Positions 37,157 through 49,388 of a stretch of 64,000 bases of DNA are shown piece by piece; positions within the stretch are counted from its first letter, which is position 1, and the number at the start of each line of letters is the position of its first letter. The stretch covers positions 310,001 to 374,000 of the forward strand of contig JAUZTG010000016.1 in assembly GCA_030734395.1 (NCBI GenBank), written 5' to 3'. Both the position numbers and the translations under genes were made by a program. The DNA comes from Sarocladium kiliense. Taxonomy: Eukaryota; Ascomycota; Sordariomycetes; Hypocreales; Sarocladiaceae. The notes under the pieces are model-generated. The model was not told where the DNA came from. It saw only the letters and a program-made list of their open reading frames with translations, and made no database searches.

Positions 37157-39541
37157 GGGTACATGGACGCTACATGACAGTCTCCATACTGAACAGGAAT
37201 TCGATATAGATGATAATGCATGACTAGACATAGACTCTCCCACTTTTTGTTTCTACGCTCTTAAGGATAAATTACCCATTGCAGAGCCAAGTCCCACGGG
37301 TGGACTTCCGCGAATGGGGTGTAGGACTTGGGTAATTACATGCCGTGTGCGGCAACATGCAGATTCTTGCCATTGCATGTATGGAACGGCACGGGACTCC
37401 GTTATTATGACACCCTTTCATTTCCGCGATAAGAAATTCTTGACAGGATACCTTAATGTGTATGCCGAAAGCCGAAGGGATCAACAGTCGCTCATAAGAG
37501 AGAGTCAGGGAAATCCCGCGTGCCTGTTCCGCAGCCACGGTAATCCCAACTACTTTTCACCCCTCTTTAGCCTCTTTTCTTCTCAGATGCAATCCCGTGT
37601 GAGCATGTTCTGCCTCCTTTCAGGCAGCTTGTCATAGCTCCTTCGCTTGGTAAGAACAACGTAAACAGCCATGTCGCGCGCTTGTACCCCCCATGTCACA
37701 CCTAACCGTACCTTAGCGCCACTTGTCAGATCATCGCTTATCCGTACGCAGTTAACAACATGGGGAAACGTGAGAAAATGGAGAAGCACGGGCAAGGAAA
37801 CGGGAAGGACTTTTGGCTTCAGCGGGGTAAACTGGTTAAACCAAAGACGGGCAAGGTTCAAGCACCCACCTATCGTTCAAGTCAGGCTTCGCCCTGCAGT
37901 AGAGCGTGTCCCGAGTCAGTCGAGTCGCGTATCCTGCGGCTGAGCGCTAAATCCACTGGGCTTCCTTGAACCCGCGGAATATTCTTGGCAACAGTCCAAA
38001 AACGACGAACAGAATCCCAAGCCACTGCGGTGTTGAGTCTCGTTGATTCGACCGCCTAGTCACAGACATTGGCTATTAGCACGTAAGGCTGCTAGTGTGA
38101 TACCAAGCCCTGAATACCCCAACTCTTGTGAGAGCATGGTGTGAATTGTGTCCATCAAGGGTTGCAAGCAGAGACATAGCTCTTCAATTAACCGGTTTCA
38201 AAATGCAATGATGTATTTCTTAGCGAGACTGTCTGACCCATGATGATCGGAGACTCCCTGTCTATTTGGTGGAGAACACATGTGGCCGAGGGAACGATGC
38301 TACCTCGCGGCATCCCAGCTCATCGGGTCCAAGAATGGCATATCCAAGAGTTAACCAGTGCTTCATCATCCTCTCGGATGCTTTCCGGTAGTTCAGGAAA
38401 GTCATTTATACAAAATTGGAAATGGGTCGTGTGAGCCTTGCATGAAGGGCTCTTGAGCCGGATCTCATATAACCGCCCTGTCATTCTCCGTGCAGCTTCC
38501 CGGTTCCGACCACGTGGGATCTGTTGTCATGCGCGTCCAGTTAGACTTAGCGGTGCAGGTCGAATCCAGACGGAATCCACATCTGCGAATAGCCACTTCC
38601 TCGACTTCCACCAGACTCGGGCTACCGACTCAACGCCGAGTTACGGTCCTTGTGTCACTTACTGCTTGCTCCTATCGTAAAGGGACTCCCCCGAGACGTC
38701 ACTTCATCGGGGAAAAAAAGACCATTGTAGTGGTTCCGCAAATGCCGTACTAATATACATAGGGCGTGGCCTCCTTGAAGATATAGCTCGTTTTGACAAA
38801 CCAGAAGTATCTGCAAGCAATTTCCATCTCCTCACGCTGGCCGCTCACCCTTTAGCTTTCCGTCCGTAATGGAAACCCTTCTGAGAAGGCACTAGCAAGT
38901 GAACCCTATGATTGAGTGGTTGCTAGGAATAAGACTGCTGTATCCTAAGGTATATTGCATGTGAGTAATCAAGATACACGTTACACATAATTGTTATATT
39001 ATTGTGTTGTTTCAAGCTTTTACCTTTAATCATTCTAAACTTATTACAAAAGTCCTGTATGTGATAAGTCCGTTGATCACCTTCATCCGTCGTTGCATGA
39101 ATGCGTTGTTAAGCCCATGAGGCGACCTTAACATCTTGCTCTTGAAACGTGATATAAAACAGCCACACAGCGGATTAATATGTATACTTGCGTGTGCGAG
39201 ATAAATTCTTGTATACGTAGTTCAATAGAGGAAGTGATGACGATTGTGGAAAAGAAAAGACAAAGGATCTTTAATTGCTAAGGAAGCTATCTATAGAATG
39301 CAGAACTTTCGCCGTGATACGGTAGCCCAGGCCAGGTAGCGGAATGGCTATTTAGGTGGCTGACTTCTCAGCTTCATGCAGTGAGGAAAGGTGCTCGGGC
39401 TTGAATATTACCCCGCATATCAGCTCTGCTGACCTTAACTTGAATACCATGACTTCTCGGACCTAAGCAAGCCAAGTCTCTCAATTGATCAATGGCCTCT
39501 TCGTGCTTAGTCAATACTTCAGCTTCTGGAAGCTGATCAAC
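37157..39541. other. Long intergenic region with an AT-rich part
   Basis: 2.4 kb without a credible gene. From about 38880 to 39300 the sequence is visibly more A/T-rich than its surroundings, with TATA/TTAT runs. The ORFs (up to 107 codons) have no domain. No terminal repeats or transposase fragments were recognised. The region separates the sugar module from the HET gene. Confidence 0.45.
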
Positions 39542-41881
39542 ATGCAAAGCTCAGAAGAAAGCAATATTTCGAAATATGCGTATACTCCACTGGAGGACGG
39601 CTTCTTCCGGCTTTTCAGAATCGTTGAAGCAGGCGCAGCGCCACAATGGAACGTCGTAGGCACAACGGTTCCGGGCGTCAACTCTCCTCTCCGGGTAGAG
39701 TGTATCGTGAGCCCCATCGGAGATCCTGTCTGCTACGAAGCGATATCCTACTGTTGGGCTGGTCATGAGCGCTCACTATCACTCGAGGAACGCGGTCAAC
39801 GTCTGCACCAGGACCGTCATATACTGGTGAGCGATGGAGAATTAGTTGTCGGTTACATTCCCATCTGTGCCTCGTTGCAGACGGCAATGCTGTACCTCAG
39901 ATGCCATACAGACAAGCCCTTGTTCATTGATCAGCTTTGCATCAACCAAGCGGATCATGTTGAAAAGGCACTTTTAGTTAGGCGGATGGGCGAAATTTAC
40001 ACAAAAGCAAATAGAGTGCTGGCTTGGTTAGGTCCTTCGGACCTAGAAGCGCAAACATTTGTCTCTTTTGTTGAGCATCTTGAAGAGGCGCCCTCGGAAG
40101 CTTACCTACGCCTTACTGATCACGACTACTCAACACTCAACGCTATACGCGCGGCTGTGACTACATCAAGCCTAGATTCACAGCCGGTTCCTGACCACCT
40201 TACGCTCGACTGTCACACGCTGAGGGAGATGGCTATTCAGATATGGGATGATATTCCCCTCAAAGGGTTCATAAATGTCTGTTCACGACAGTTCTTTGGC
40301 CGCATGTGGATTGTCCAAGAAGCATGTCTTTCAGAAAGTCTGCATCTCATTTGCGGCCATCATCTGTGGGATGCCGACCAGTTCGAGCGGGTTTTACTGC
40401 TCTTCTCTATCATCCTAGCACATCGAGCCGGCAACTTGACACACGAAGACTTGACTAAGGCGTACCCTCGGATCGATGATATCATTTTCGCCATTGCAAT
40501 TGTTCGTTTTGTTAACCGAATCTTCAGTACCCGCCGAACCATCCATCGACCGAGCCAGAACAGAATGACTCTTCTTCACCTGCTAGCCAAATTCAATGTT
40601 GTCGACACGGTAAGTGCGCTGACCGAGGTACAAGATCTGCAAAAGTTCCGAGCAGGTGACCCTCGTGACTGCTGCTACTCTATCATGGCGCTTCCCGAGC
40701 CGAACGACACGGTTGTGAAGCGTATCACTGTCAGTTACGAAGTATCACCACAGCAAGTCTTTATAGCACTAGCAGGAGCGCTTGCGGTGGACAACATTGA
40801 TGTTATTCTATTCTCGCAGGATGCCTCTAAGCGGTTGAAGGGTTTGCCGTCATGGGTTCCGGACTGGAGCTCCCAGCTTGTCAGTCCGTTCGGATACCTC
40901 CAATCCAATAAGCCACTCTTCACTGCAGGCCACGCAATACGTAACCAGGACTGCCAAGGAGAAAGCGGGCCATATGTCGTAGGCTCGACATTGGCTGTAA
41001 CTGGCTACTCTGTTGATACTATTCATCGAATCGGCGACTACTCTTTCAAGATGACGACCTCGGAAGATGACCAGCCTGTAGAAGTGTCGCAACACTACTT
41101 CTTATCCGAGGTTGAGCTTTTCTGCCGCTTAGCGAGGGAAAGACAGCCAAAGTCAGATGAGGCACCATTATGTCTTGAGGATGCGTCCTGGCTGGTGGCA
41201 TCGGGTGGTCGCGGACTCGCCGACAGCCCTGAGCCGGGACAAGAAGAGCGACTTGGTCCCGAAGTGCAAGGCTTACGACTTCTTGGGGTGGCCTACCAGA
41301 TCTGGTGCCAATATCTCAAGAGGCATACTAAAGCGTACGAGCTGGCTTGTTGGGAAAAGCGTCAGTCTGCCGTTCTGTCGCCCATAGAGAAGACATGGGC
41401 CGAGTTGAAACAGCGGACGGGTCTGTACTGGGGACTCCTGTACTGGCTCGGTATCGGAGCAGATTGGCAGGCTTATGAGTTCTGCCAAAAGTTCAACCAG
41501 CATTGGGACAAATTTGGTCCGATGGCCTCTGAGGCTGCAAATGATCAACCGGACGGGTGGAATCTTGAGGCCGATGTGAGGGACGAGGGCTTGAAGGTTA
41601 CAGGTCGTTTAGGAAGAGCTTTGGACATACAGGAGGGAAGAAGGTGCTTTTTGAGTCCTAAGGGCTATGTCGGGCTAGGCCCATTGGATATGCAAGCAGG
41701 GGACCAACTTGTGATTCTGAAAGGGGCTTCCGTGCCGATGATACTGAGAAAGCACGTCTCTGAGCCTGACGGACGGCATCAGTTCAAGTATATTGGAGAG
41801 GCATACTGCTATGGAATCATGGACGGAGGGCTATTTGAAACTCGGGCTGGAGCGGTGCCGTTAACATTTCCTATTGTCTAA
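39542..41881 (+). CDS. HET-domain (heterokaryon incompatibility) protein
   Basis: Intronless, 779 residues from the first true ATG; the frame is open further upstream but only from a non-ATG codon. The HET domain occupies about residues 55-290: block YEAISYCWA, block PLFIDQLCINQ with the following EKALLVRRMGEIYTKANRVLAWLG, and block FGRMWIVQEACLS. The C-terminal half resembles the common tail of stand-alone HET proteins (FLSPKGYVGLGP...AGDQLVILKGASVP...YIGEAYCYGIMDG). HET domains, which are TIR-like, trigger cell death on fusion of unlike hyphae or downstream of NLRs. It lies 270 bases upstream of the 3' end of the S8 protease gene, within the cell-death gene group. Its trigger is unknown. 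Confidence 0.93.
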   Translation: MQSSEESNISKYAYTPLEDGFFRLFRIVEAGAAPQWNVVGTTVPGVNSPLRVECIVSPIGDPVCYEAISYCWAGHERSLSLEERGQRLHQDRHILVSDGELVVGYIPICASLQTAMLYLRCHTDKPLFIDQLCINQADHVEKALLVRRMGEIYTKANRVLAWLGPSDLEAQTFVSFVEHLEEAPSEAYLRLTDHDYSTLNAIRAAVTTSSLDSQPVPDHLTLDCHTLREMAIQIWDDIPLKGFINVCSRQFFGRMWIVQEACLSESLHLICGHHLWDADQFERVLLLFSIILAHRAGNLTHEDLTKAYPRIDDIIFAIAIVRFVNRIFSTRRTIHRPSQNRMTLLHLLAKFNVVDTVSALTEVQDLQKFRAGDPRDCCYSIMALPEPNDTVVKRITVSYEVSPQQVFIALAGALAVDNIDVILFSQDASKRLKGLPSWVPDWSSQLVSPFGYLQSNKPLFTAGHAIRNQDCQGESGPYVVGSTLAVTGYSVDTIHRIGDYSFKMTTSEDDQPVEVSQHYFLSEVELFCRLARERQPKSDEAPLCLEDASWLVASGGRGLADSPEPGQEERLGPEVQGLRLLGVAYQIWCQYLKRHTKAYELACWEKRQSAVLSPIEKTWAELKQRTGLYWGLLYWLGIGADWQAYEFCQKFNQHWDKFGPMASEAANDQPDGWNLEADVRDEGLKVTGRLGRALDIQEGRRCFLSPKGYVGLGPLDMQAGDQLVILKGASVPMILRKHVSEPDGRHQFKYIGEAYCYGIMDGGLFETRAGAVPLTFPIV

Positions 41882-42151
41882 TGGAAAGTCTACGATTGTC
41901 TTAAAGAATGCTGTGAAGGTAATAGCTTTATTGAGTTTCCTTTTTGGTATACTCGATGAACTATAGTACCTTTAGATTAGAAAACAGGAATTATAAATAA
42001 TTCACTTTGAAACCAGTGATTGTATTGAAGTCAAAGCTACAGTAAATACGTAGAGAGAATGCTGACCTCCATACGGCCAAGAACTGGAGAAGGCGGTGGC
42101 AGTCGGAAAGCTGGTCAAAGTGCCCAGGGCCATCATCTGCCGATCTGTACA

Positions 42152-45105
42152 TTACAACTCGCCCAGAACCTTCTCAATCGTCTTCGCAGCCTCCATAACC
42201 GCCTTCTCATCTCCCCAGTCCCTCGCCAACCTCCCCGGATGCACAAAATCGTACCCATCCCTCTCCTCCGCCATCCTCTTCAACACAGCCCCCATCCCCT
42301 GCTTCTTATGCAACAGCTTCAACTTCCTTGGCTTCAGCGTGGCTCGATACCTCGCCAGCTCTAACACCCCAGCAGCAAACCCTACCGCAATCGGTACAGC
42401 GAACGAGGTGCCTGACTTCCATACCGTCTCACCGTTCCACTTGGACGGGACTGCAACACCGAGAGTAGCGAAGTTGTCGTCTTTGGAGAGCGGCGAGGGA
42501 TTCATTCCGCCTTTGTTGCCTTTTCCGTCTGTGGCGTGCATGCAGATTACGCCGTCCTGATGGGCTGGACGGGCACGGCCGGAGAGACCGCCGTTGTTGG
42601 AGGCGGCAGCTATGATGAGCTTCCCTGCATCGAGGGCGTCGTCTAACGCGGCATCAATCTCGTCGTGCTCGTCGTCGAAACCAAAGGACATGGAGATGAT
42701 GTGGGCGTCGACTTCGTCTACCGCCCAGTTGATCGCCTGTGGAGATTGTGTCAGCTGGTGAAGACTAACAACTGTGGCTAAAGATCGGACTCACCGCTGC
42801 GATACCAGGCATTGCCTCATTATTAATCGCCTTGCCTGTACATATTTTTGCGACATAGATCTCGGCGGCTGGTGCTGATTCCAGCAGAAGCCGCGTGACG
42901 TGTGTGCCGTGTCCGTAAGTATCTCTCATCCAGTCACCAGGTCGACCTACAAAGCTTTTGCTTTTGGAGCTAATCCGGCCGGTCTTGATGGCCTGCCATA
43001 TCATCGTATCATCCTCCTCATTAACGCCAGAGTCAAGAACAGCGATTCGAACCTTCTCGTGAATTGGGAAGTGGATCCGGCTGCTGGTCGGATATAGGTC
43101 CTTGATGCGCTTGAAGAAGGGTCTGAGGTCGCTCATGAACTTCGCAGCTGATATCCTGCCGAGAGTCTTAGTAAGATCTGCAGAGACTGGGGAGAAATAT
43201 TATCCTCACTGATCATCGCGCTTTGTGGCACCTTCGTCATCATCGAAAAGCGACCTCTTTGCTGTGCCCTCGGCAGTTATATCCATCGCAGCTGTCAATC
43301 CACGAGAAGGACCGAACATGCCTTTGAACAGAGGAGTAAGGTCCTCGAATGTCGTAGTCATATGCCTAAACAAAGGCTCAAGGATACACTTGTAAATCAC
43401 CGCAAGGCTCTTCTTCTCCGAGGCTATCTCCGGATGATCAAGCCTCTGTGTAAGACTCTCAAAGTCCAAGCATGCTTTCGCGATCCTGCGATACTCATCG
43501 CTGACTGACTCTTCCCAGTCTTTGAGGACTCGCGCCAGGCGTATTGAGTTTGAAGGCGCCCCGGAAAGCCAGTCCTCATCCTCACTAGTCCAAGCAGCCC
43601 TACGGTGAGCTTCAAGCTCCAGCACAAGAACGCCGAAGGCTGCGATGTTATCGCTCTGTTGGCCAACGGTGCCCAGAGGGACTAAGTCGCACAGAAGGCG
43701 AGGGCACCATTGATGGAGCCGCTTCTTATCCAGCGGTGGAACGTAGAGGAAATCAGGTCTGAGGTACTGCTCGGTCCATGGACTTTCATTAAGCTGGAAT
43801 ATACAGGCAGCCAACAGGACTTCTGCGAGCTTCCGATATTTCGGGGTGAGTCGGTCTCGGTCTGCGAGGATCTGATCCAAGGCATGTTCCGCAGTCGTTT
43901 GCTGAGGTTGGTGTTGTTCAATCTTTACTTTCTTTTGCAAACACCACATGCCTGTCGAGTTGAACATGACCTGCTGAACTTCAAGTTGCGCCTGTTCGAC
44001 CTGGTTATCCATAGGTCTGCACAGGTTCTCGAATGGCGTTGGCTCGAGGAATAGCTCCTTTGGAGAGCTAGTTTGTTCAGTGTGAGTACTTAAATGTATT
44101 GGGGGAGGTTGTATCGCTCACCATGTGAAGACCGCAGACACCCAACTGGACTCCTCGCAGGTGCTGATATTGAACCTCAACGAGTCCTCCTTGAAACCTG
44201 AAAGATGCAACTTCGCCTGATGTGGCATCTCGCATCTCTTGCACCCCTCCGTCATGTGTCCAAATAGCGATGTGCTCACTGTCGCAAACGTATGTGCGCT
44301 GTCAATAGTTTCGACATCATGGGGCGTGTAATCCAAGGCCTGTGCTTCCATCTTCCAGAAGCCAGCCATATCCCCTAACACCCTATCCAGAGCCTTCCCA
44401 AACCGGTTCACAGTTTTGCGGAACGTCTCGATGTGAGAAGCGTCTTGGGGGTACTTGATCAAGCTGGCGACCTGGGCGATCGATGCGGCAGAGTAGCGTT
44501 GACTCCAGCTCGAGATGGCTTGCATGGAAGCCAGATCTGTCGCATCATCTAGTTGCAGCTTCGAGCTTACCTCATTGCTTCCTATATCTTCGGATTCACG
44601 AAGACGGGCTCTCAGAGCGACCAGCTTTGGGAACGCTGCCAATGCGGCAGGTCCCTCAGGTTTGATGCAGGACTGGAGAGCGCATCAGCATCGCACTTCA
44701 CCCCTCGCAAGACGAGCGTGAGTCCATCTCGCAGGTTATACAAAAAGCCCTTACCTCGTTCTCAAGCTCCAGGACATTGGAGTCCACGATCTGTTCCAGC
44801 TCCTCTAGAACGATCTGCAACTCCGCCTCCAGATCATCCAACCCTTCAGTCGGATCATCCTCGCTCAACTCATAAATATCCACAAGCTGCGTCTTGATGA
44901 TGTTCAACTTCAACCCACTCCTCAGTCTCGTAATCTCATTCTTCAAATGCTCCACATCATCAGACGTCGCCGGCGTTGCTGCTTGCTCCGCATCAAAGTG
45001 CGCCTCAGCCCCGTCCACTGTCGGCAGGGACTCCGCAAAGAGGAAGAGCGGGTGCAGCGTCTGGAGGAAGCCCCATGTTGCACGCACAGTGGTCAGATCT
45101 GACAT
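42152..45105 (-). CDS. Subtilisin-like (S8) serine protease with large N-terminal helical domain
   Basis: Five exons (45105-44755, 44672-44122, 44067-43210, 43155-42795, 42736-42152) give 901 residues. The N-terminal 580 or so residues are mostly helical and resemble the uncharacterised domain often fused to fungal S8 proteases (DUF7580 type, from memory); a motif LxxGxMWCLQKK lies in it. The C-terminal S8 domain has the full triad: Asp628 in AVLDSG, His669 in GHGTH and Ser818 in SGTSFAVP, so it should be active. There is no signal peptide, so it is intracellular, unlike secreted subtilases. It is divergent (520-base gap) from the gasdermin-like gene at 45626. Podospora HET-Q2 is an S8 protease encoded beside, and cleaving, the gasdermin HET-Q1. 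The exon 3/4 acceptor was chosen by frame. Confidence 0.85.
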
Positions 45106-45625
45106 TGCACATAGCTTGACGATCAAAGCGCCCAGCGCTCAAGTACTTCGTTTGCTTGGGAAAAGTAGGTTGTGGTTGGTGCCGGTTGAAGGCAGACCAG
45201 GCTGTCAGACGCGGTGGCTAGAGCGAGGCGATGCTGCATGATCCTTGTGGGCGCATGACAAAGCAGCATCAGGGGTCATCTATTGGGCAGAAGCTGTCTC
45301 CAATTTGTTGTTAATCAACACAGCCCTCAAACCTCCATCTGACTTGTTTCTAATTCTAGAGTGGACTACTGCTGTTGATGGGTTCATCACTGCCTTGTTG
45401 CTTTGGCACCCGAATCGACTATCTTCCGGTACAGCCCAGTAACCTCCGCTTCTCGTTAATTCTCTGTATCAAACCCAACGAGGAACCGGAGCCCAGTGCG
45501 AAGATACGCTTACCCTTTACGGTAAATGGCAAATGGTTCTAAGCGCTCGGATGACTGTTGAAATTGCGATCTTTCAATACCCTTCCAATTAACCAAGACT
45601 CACCAACTGTTGAAAGGTAGTCAAG
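45106..45625. promoter_or_regulatory. Divergent promoter of the S8 protease and gasdermin-like genes
   Basis: 520 bases between two divergent starts, the likely shared control region of the pair. No specific factor motif is claimed. Confidence 0.5.
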
Positions 45626-46519
45626 ATGAACTTCGGCGCAAACTCAGCCAAAGTCAGCCAAGCCTTAAGGCAACAACAGCCTACCTATCTCGTCGCTCCT
45701 AACTTCTCCATCACTCCCGCCAGCGCCACAACAAAAGGGCCTCTCGACCTCGGCACCATAGTCACAGACCTGCGCCGCTACCGACCCGTCAATCAAGGCG
45801 CCTTAAACCGTGTGCCCATTCCCGAGGACGAGCGCTACGTGGATGTGATTGAAGATGTGTCAAGCACCGTGAGCAGCTCCCGCGGCGGCGAGGGTGGCAT
45901 CTTCGCCAAGATTCTAGATCAGAGTATCGGAGGCGATGCGAGTCTGAAGGGGCAGCGGTCCAGCGAGGATGTATTCACGATTTCCAAGCTGGAGACGAGA
46001 TACTTCTATCCGTCGATAGGGTATGTGAAGCAGTGCCTGAACCTGCCTGACGTGCGACAATTTCACGAGGTATTCGGGGAGGAGGAGCCAATCTACTTGA
46101 TCACGGGCTTGAAGATTGCTTGGGGTGCAACAGTTACGACATCACGTCAGTCAGGATACGAAGGTAATCTCAAGGCTGGTGTTGAAGCACCTGCTGGGGT
46201 GGTCGACCTAGGTGTCGGAGCAAACACCGGTTTATCTCGACAGGATGGGTACACATCTTCGTATGGGAAGCCCAGAGATTTTGTGTTAGGGATCCAACTC
46301 GAGAAGATTCGGTACAAAAAGAAGAGCTTGTTCAGTAAGGGAGGTTTAAAAGCCGAGGGAGTGATACTTGGTGCTGTATTGGGCAATGAAGAGGAGGATG
46401 ACCTGGAGGATTTTGAAGTCCAGTTGGAAGAGCTCGATGCCTCCGAGATAGCTGGGATGGAGCGTGTAGGAGGAGCAGATGCTAAGGAGAGTTGGCTTGT
46501 GCCAGCTGAAGCTTCATAG
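45626..46519 (+). CDS. Gasdermin-like protein (candidate, HET-Q1/RCD-1 type)
   Basis: Intronless, 297 residues from a clear ATG, with no signal peptide or transmembrane segment. Its order of elements parallels gasdermin N-terminal domains: YLV near 21, PLDLGTIVTDL (39-49), a Gly/Ser/Lys amphipathic stretch (84-112), a helical segment YFYPSIGYVKQCL (126-138), the strand EPIYLITGLKIAWGATVT (154-171), a Gly-rich hairpin (178-205) and DFVLGIQLEKI (218-228). A basic patch (229-238) is followed by an acidic C-terminal tail (255-275). In fungal gasdermins a short C-terminal piece blocks pore formation until a neighbouring protease removes it (established for HET-Q1/HET-Q2), and here an S8 protease is divergently encoded next door. 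The identification rests on topology and context, not on a strong primary match. The alternative is another fungal family of unknown function. Confidence 0.6.
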   Translation: MNFGANSAKVSQALRQQQPTYLVAPNFSITPASATTKGPLDLGTIVTDLRRYRPVNQGALNRVPIPEDERYVDVIEDVSSTVSSSRGGEGGIFAKILDQSIGGDASLKGQRSSEDVFTISKLETRYFYPSIGYVKQCLNLPDVRQFHEVFGEEEPIYLITGLKIAWGATVTTSRQSGYEGNLKAGVEAPAGVVDLGVGANTGLSRQDGYTSSYGKPRDFVLGIQLEKIRYKKKSLFSKGGLKAEGVILGAVLGNEEEDDLEDFEVQLEELDASEIAGMERVGGADAKESWLVPAEAS

Positions 46520-49388
46520 GATGCGAGACTCGTCACTGTTTTGGAAACGAAAGACTTCTCATGATCGTATTGCCTATCTGCAGCCAAGATCGGATGAAGA
46601 TACCCCAAGATCATCGAGTCAGAAACCCGACTGATGTTTCTATAGAAGGTCCTTCTAAGTTGAAGCTAGCACGTGCTACCGGGACCGTGGCGCCGAAGCA
46701 CGAAACGGAATGCGGAGGGAGGGTCCACTTGACGGAGCCCGCCGTTGAAGTAGCCGCGGATGCCGGTGACGAGGAGGATGTGTCATCAATCCATGATATG
46801 CAGGAGTCAGTCGGTCAGTCAGTCAGTCAGTCGATGTCCAGTTCGCAAGTCGAAATAAGCATAGAGAACGCTGCGTCGATCAGACGAGAGACAGCCCTCC
46901 GTCGCATGCAGGACGTGCTTGTTCCTGGACCCAAATGCTGGGATCAGGGCAAAAGATGGCACACGGAACCCTGGACTACCAAGCACCAACAAAACACCCG
47001 GACGGCGATCTCAATACACACACAGTTTCGCTTGGTGTCTGCTCTGCGCAATGTTTGGTGTCATTGGCGTCGAAGAGCAAGGGCTTGAGCGGTGATATAA
47101 TGCATGGTGACCCTATAAGTGACCGGGGTGGTTGGTTGATCTGAAACCTGCCGCAGAACACACCATCTGATGGAGAAGCCCCTTGGATGTCGAACTGCTT
47201 CCTTTTACTACCTTGGACTGTGGGTCTGCTTTCTAGTTGTACGTGATTTAATGCTGGATGGTAAATGTGGCTGAATGCAGGCGCTGTGTAGTATGTTTCA
47301 TGCAGGGCAGAGTTGGACTGCAGCTACGCGCCTCTGTTCCAACGATCAAGGATGCAGGAAGAGGCACAGCTACAGCAGTCATCTCCCAAGCGCCCGGGAA
47401 AACCGTTGAGTTCCAACAAACAAAGCGTTCCTTCGGTGGTGGACAGTCCCGAATACCAGGAATAGTAGCAGCCAAGCTGGGATGATAAGGTCTACGTGCG
47501 CATCGGCGTCCGTGCTATGTCCTTCAGTGGGGGATATCCACAACCTTAACACAGGAAGGGGTTATGGATCAGCATGGGGGATTTTCTCCAAATCAGCATG
47601 GTTGAGTTCAGAGAAGGCAAGAAATGGTTCGAACAGGTCAAGCAGACATTGGAGAGAGACGCAGAGGGGGGCATGGGCTGAACAGGGTACCCTGAGCTGA
47701 GCTCGGCCCGCGCGGAGGTGCGACAGAGGAGGCAATGGTTGGCATGTCTGAGATGCATCCTGAAACCTCGCCTCGGTCGACCCTGGGCGGCTCTGGGGTT
47801 TATGGTGGCAGGCAGGCAGAGCATTTGACAGGTCGAGAGTGATTTCTTGCAGTCAACAGTATGTACAGTGTGTATGTGTGGTAACAGTGCATTCTGACGA
47901 TTGTCTGTCTGCCGTTGAGGGATGCCTGCTCCAATTGAACAAAGCCAAGAGGAGCGAGCAAAATGAGAGGCCGCCCATCCGGAAGGATCGGAATTAGGGA
48001 AACATCATCTTTCGGCGATAACACATCAACAACTCCTAAGCAAGAGTCGAAAAAGCTTGTCGTCGTCATCAACTCTGGAGAAACATACTGCACTGCTACT
48101 CCAAGAAGGGCGGGAGGGGTCAAACCAGGTCTTGGTTGACGAAACTTGACTCGTGGGAGGGCTGGGCGATTGCGCGGCCTTTTCACTCAGGTGCGTGTGT
48201 ATGGTGTTCTGGTAGACTTCTAGCGCTGCGGCATGACCAGAAGGAGACAAAAAGAAGGTTATCAACTATCACGCTTGACCCCGTAAGACTAACTAAACTG
48301 AAAAGACTAACTCAAATGTCTTTCGATCTATTGAGGCTATACAATACGATACACGTATTGGATATAGGGAGGGAGGGGGGGGATGTTGCAGTGGTGAGGC
48401 ATTCCATCTACAGCGAGCTCCCGTCACGCATTTGTCAGGGCCAAGGAACACCAAGCGCTTTAGGCTGGCCCCCTCTTGTCCTCGTCGCTGGGCGCTTCGT
48501 CTCTCACTGGAAAGGCCCAGTGATGATCCCAGGCTGAGTCCAACGGTGTGAGCTGGGCAAGTAAGTGCAAGCATCACCACTGCCCACTGAGCTGCTTGGC
48601 ATCACCCTCAGTCTCAAGGATGTTTCTCCTCGCAACGGGGCACCGTCTAACTGTGGTTGGCTGCCCGTTAGTGCTCACCCATGCGCCCGGAGCACCCTGG
48701 GCCAACAGGCTGGTCACCCGTTGTTGGCCACCCTCGTGCACCGCCTCAATGCCTCCCCCCCGCCAGCTATACGAGTGTGTGTCGGCCGCTAACATCAACA
48801 CTATCTCTATCCTAAAATGCCCTGAAGGTTGTCAAGACTGCCCTGCACCGCCGCTGAGTGGAGTCCCCGGCCCCCCGTAACTGTCCGTCGCCGCTCGCCG
48901 TGTCTCGCTCTCGACTCGCACTCGCTACTCTCTCTTCGCTCTTCTCTCGCCATAATCATTCAATCCCATCATCACCATCACCACCTCCTCTCCTCTCCTA
49001 TCTTTCTCCTCCTCCGCCCCGCCCTCTGCCACGCAATCACTTTGCACAGCTCCGCGGATTTCTGCGCTTCGATACCCTTAACTCCGTCACCTTCCTCGTC
49101 CTGGCGACGATCCTTCTTAACGGCCGATCTCTCTTCTACTTCATCGCCTGCATCAACTGAACGAACGTCGCCTACCACCACCGATTTACTTGACGGGCGA
49201 ATACCACCGACGACGACCAACCCTCCCCAAAAGCCACAGATACTTTTGCCCTACATTAGAAAATTTCAGCCGCATCATCGACCTCTGCATGGCTGCCAGA
49301 CGATAGCCTGCAAGCAACACTCCTTCGCTCCCGTCCCCTTCACGGGGCTCAACTCTCCCTCCTGACCATCCCGTGAAATTCTCCCAAC
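46520..49388. other. Long intergenic region before the ADAM gene
   Basis: 2.9 kb. A 175-codon ATG ORF (46561-47088) follows the gasdermin-like gene but shows no domain and contains the low-complexity TCAG run. From about 48890 to 49380 the plus strand is C/T-rich, the likely promoter and leader of the ADAM gene. No other gene is supported. Confidence 0.5.
46807..46834. repeat. (TCAG)n-like tetranucleotide repeat
   Basis: A short imperfect run of TCAG/GTCAGTCA units downstream of the gasdermin-like gene. Confidence 0.8.

Noticed and set aside
39485..39541. N-terminal extension of the HET protein
   Set aside because: The frame begins at TTG; the ATG at 39542 is the first real start.
46561..47088. 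175-codon ATG ORF downstream of the gasdermin-like gene
   Set aside because: No domain, contains the TCAG repeat, and reads like 3' UTR or spacer sequence.
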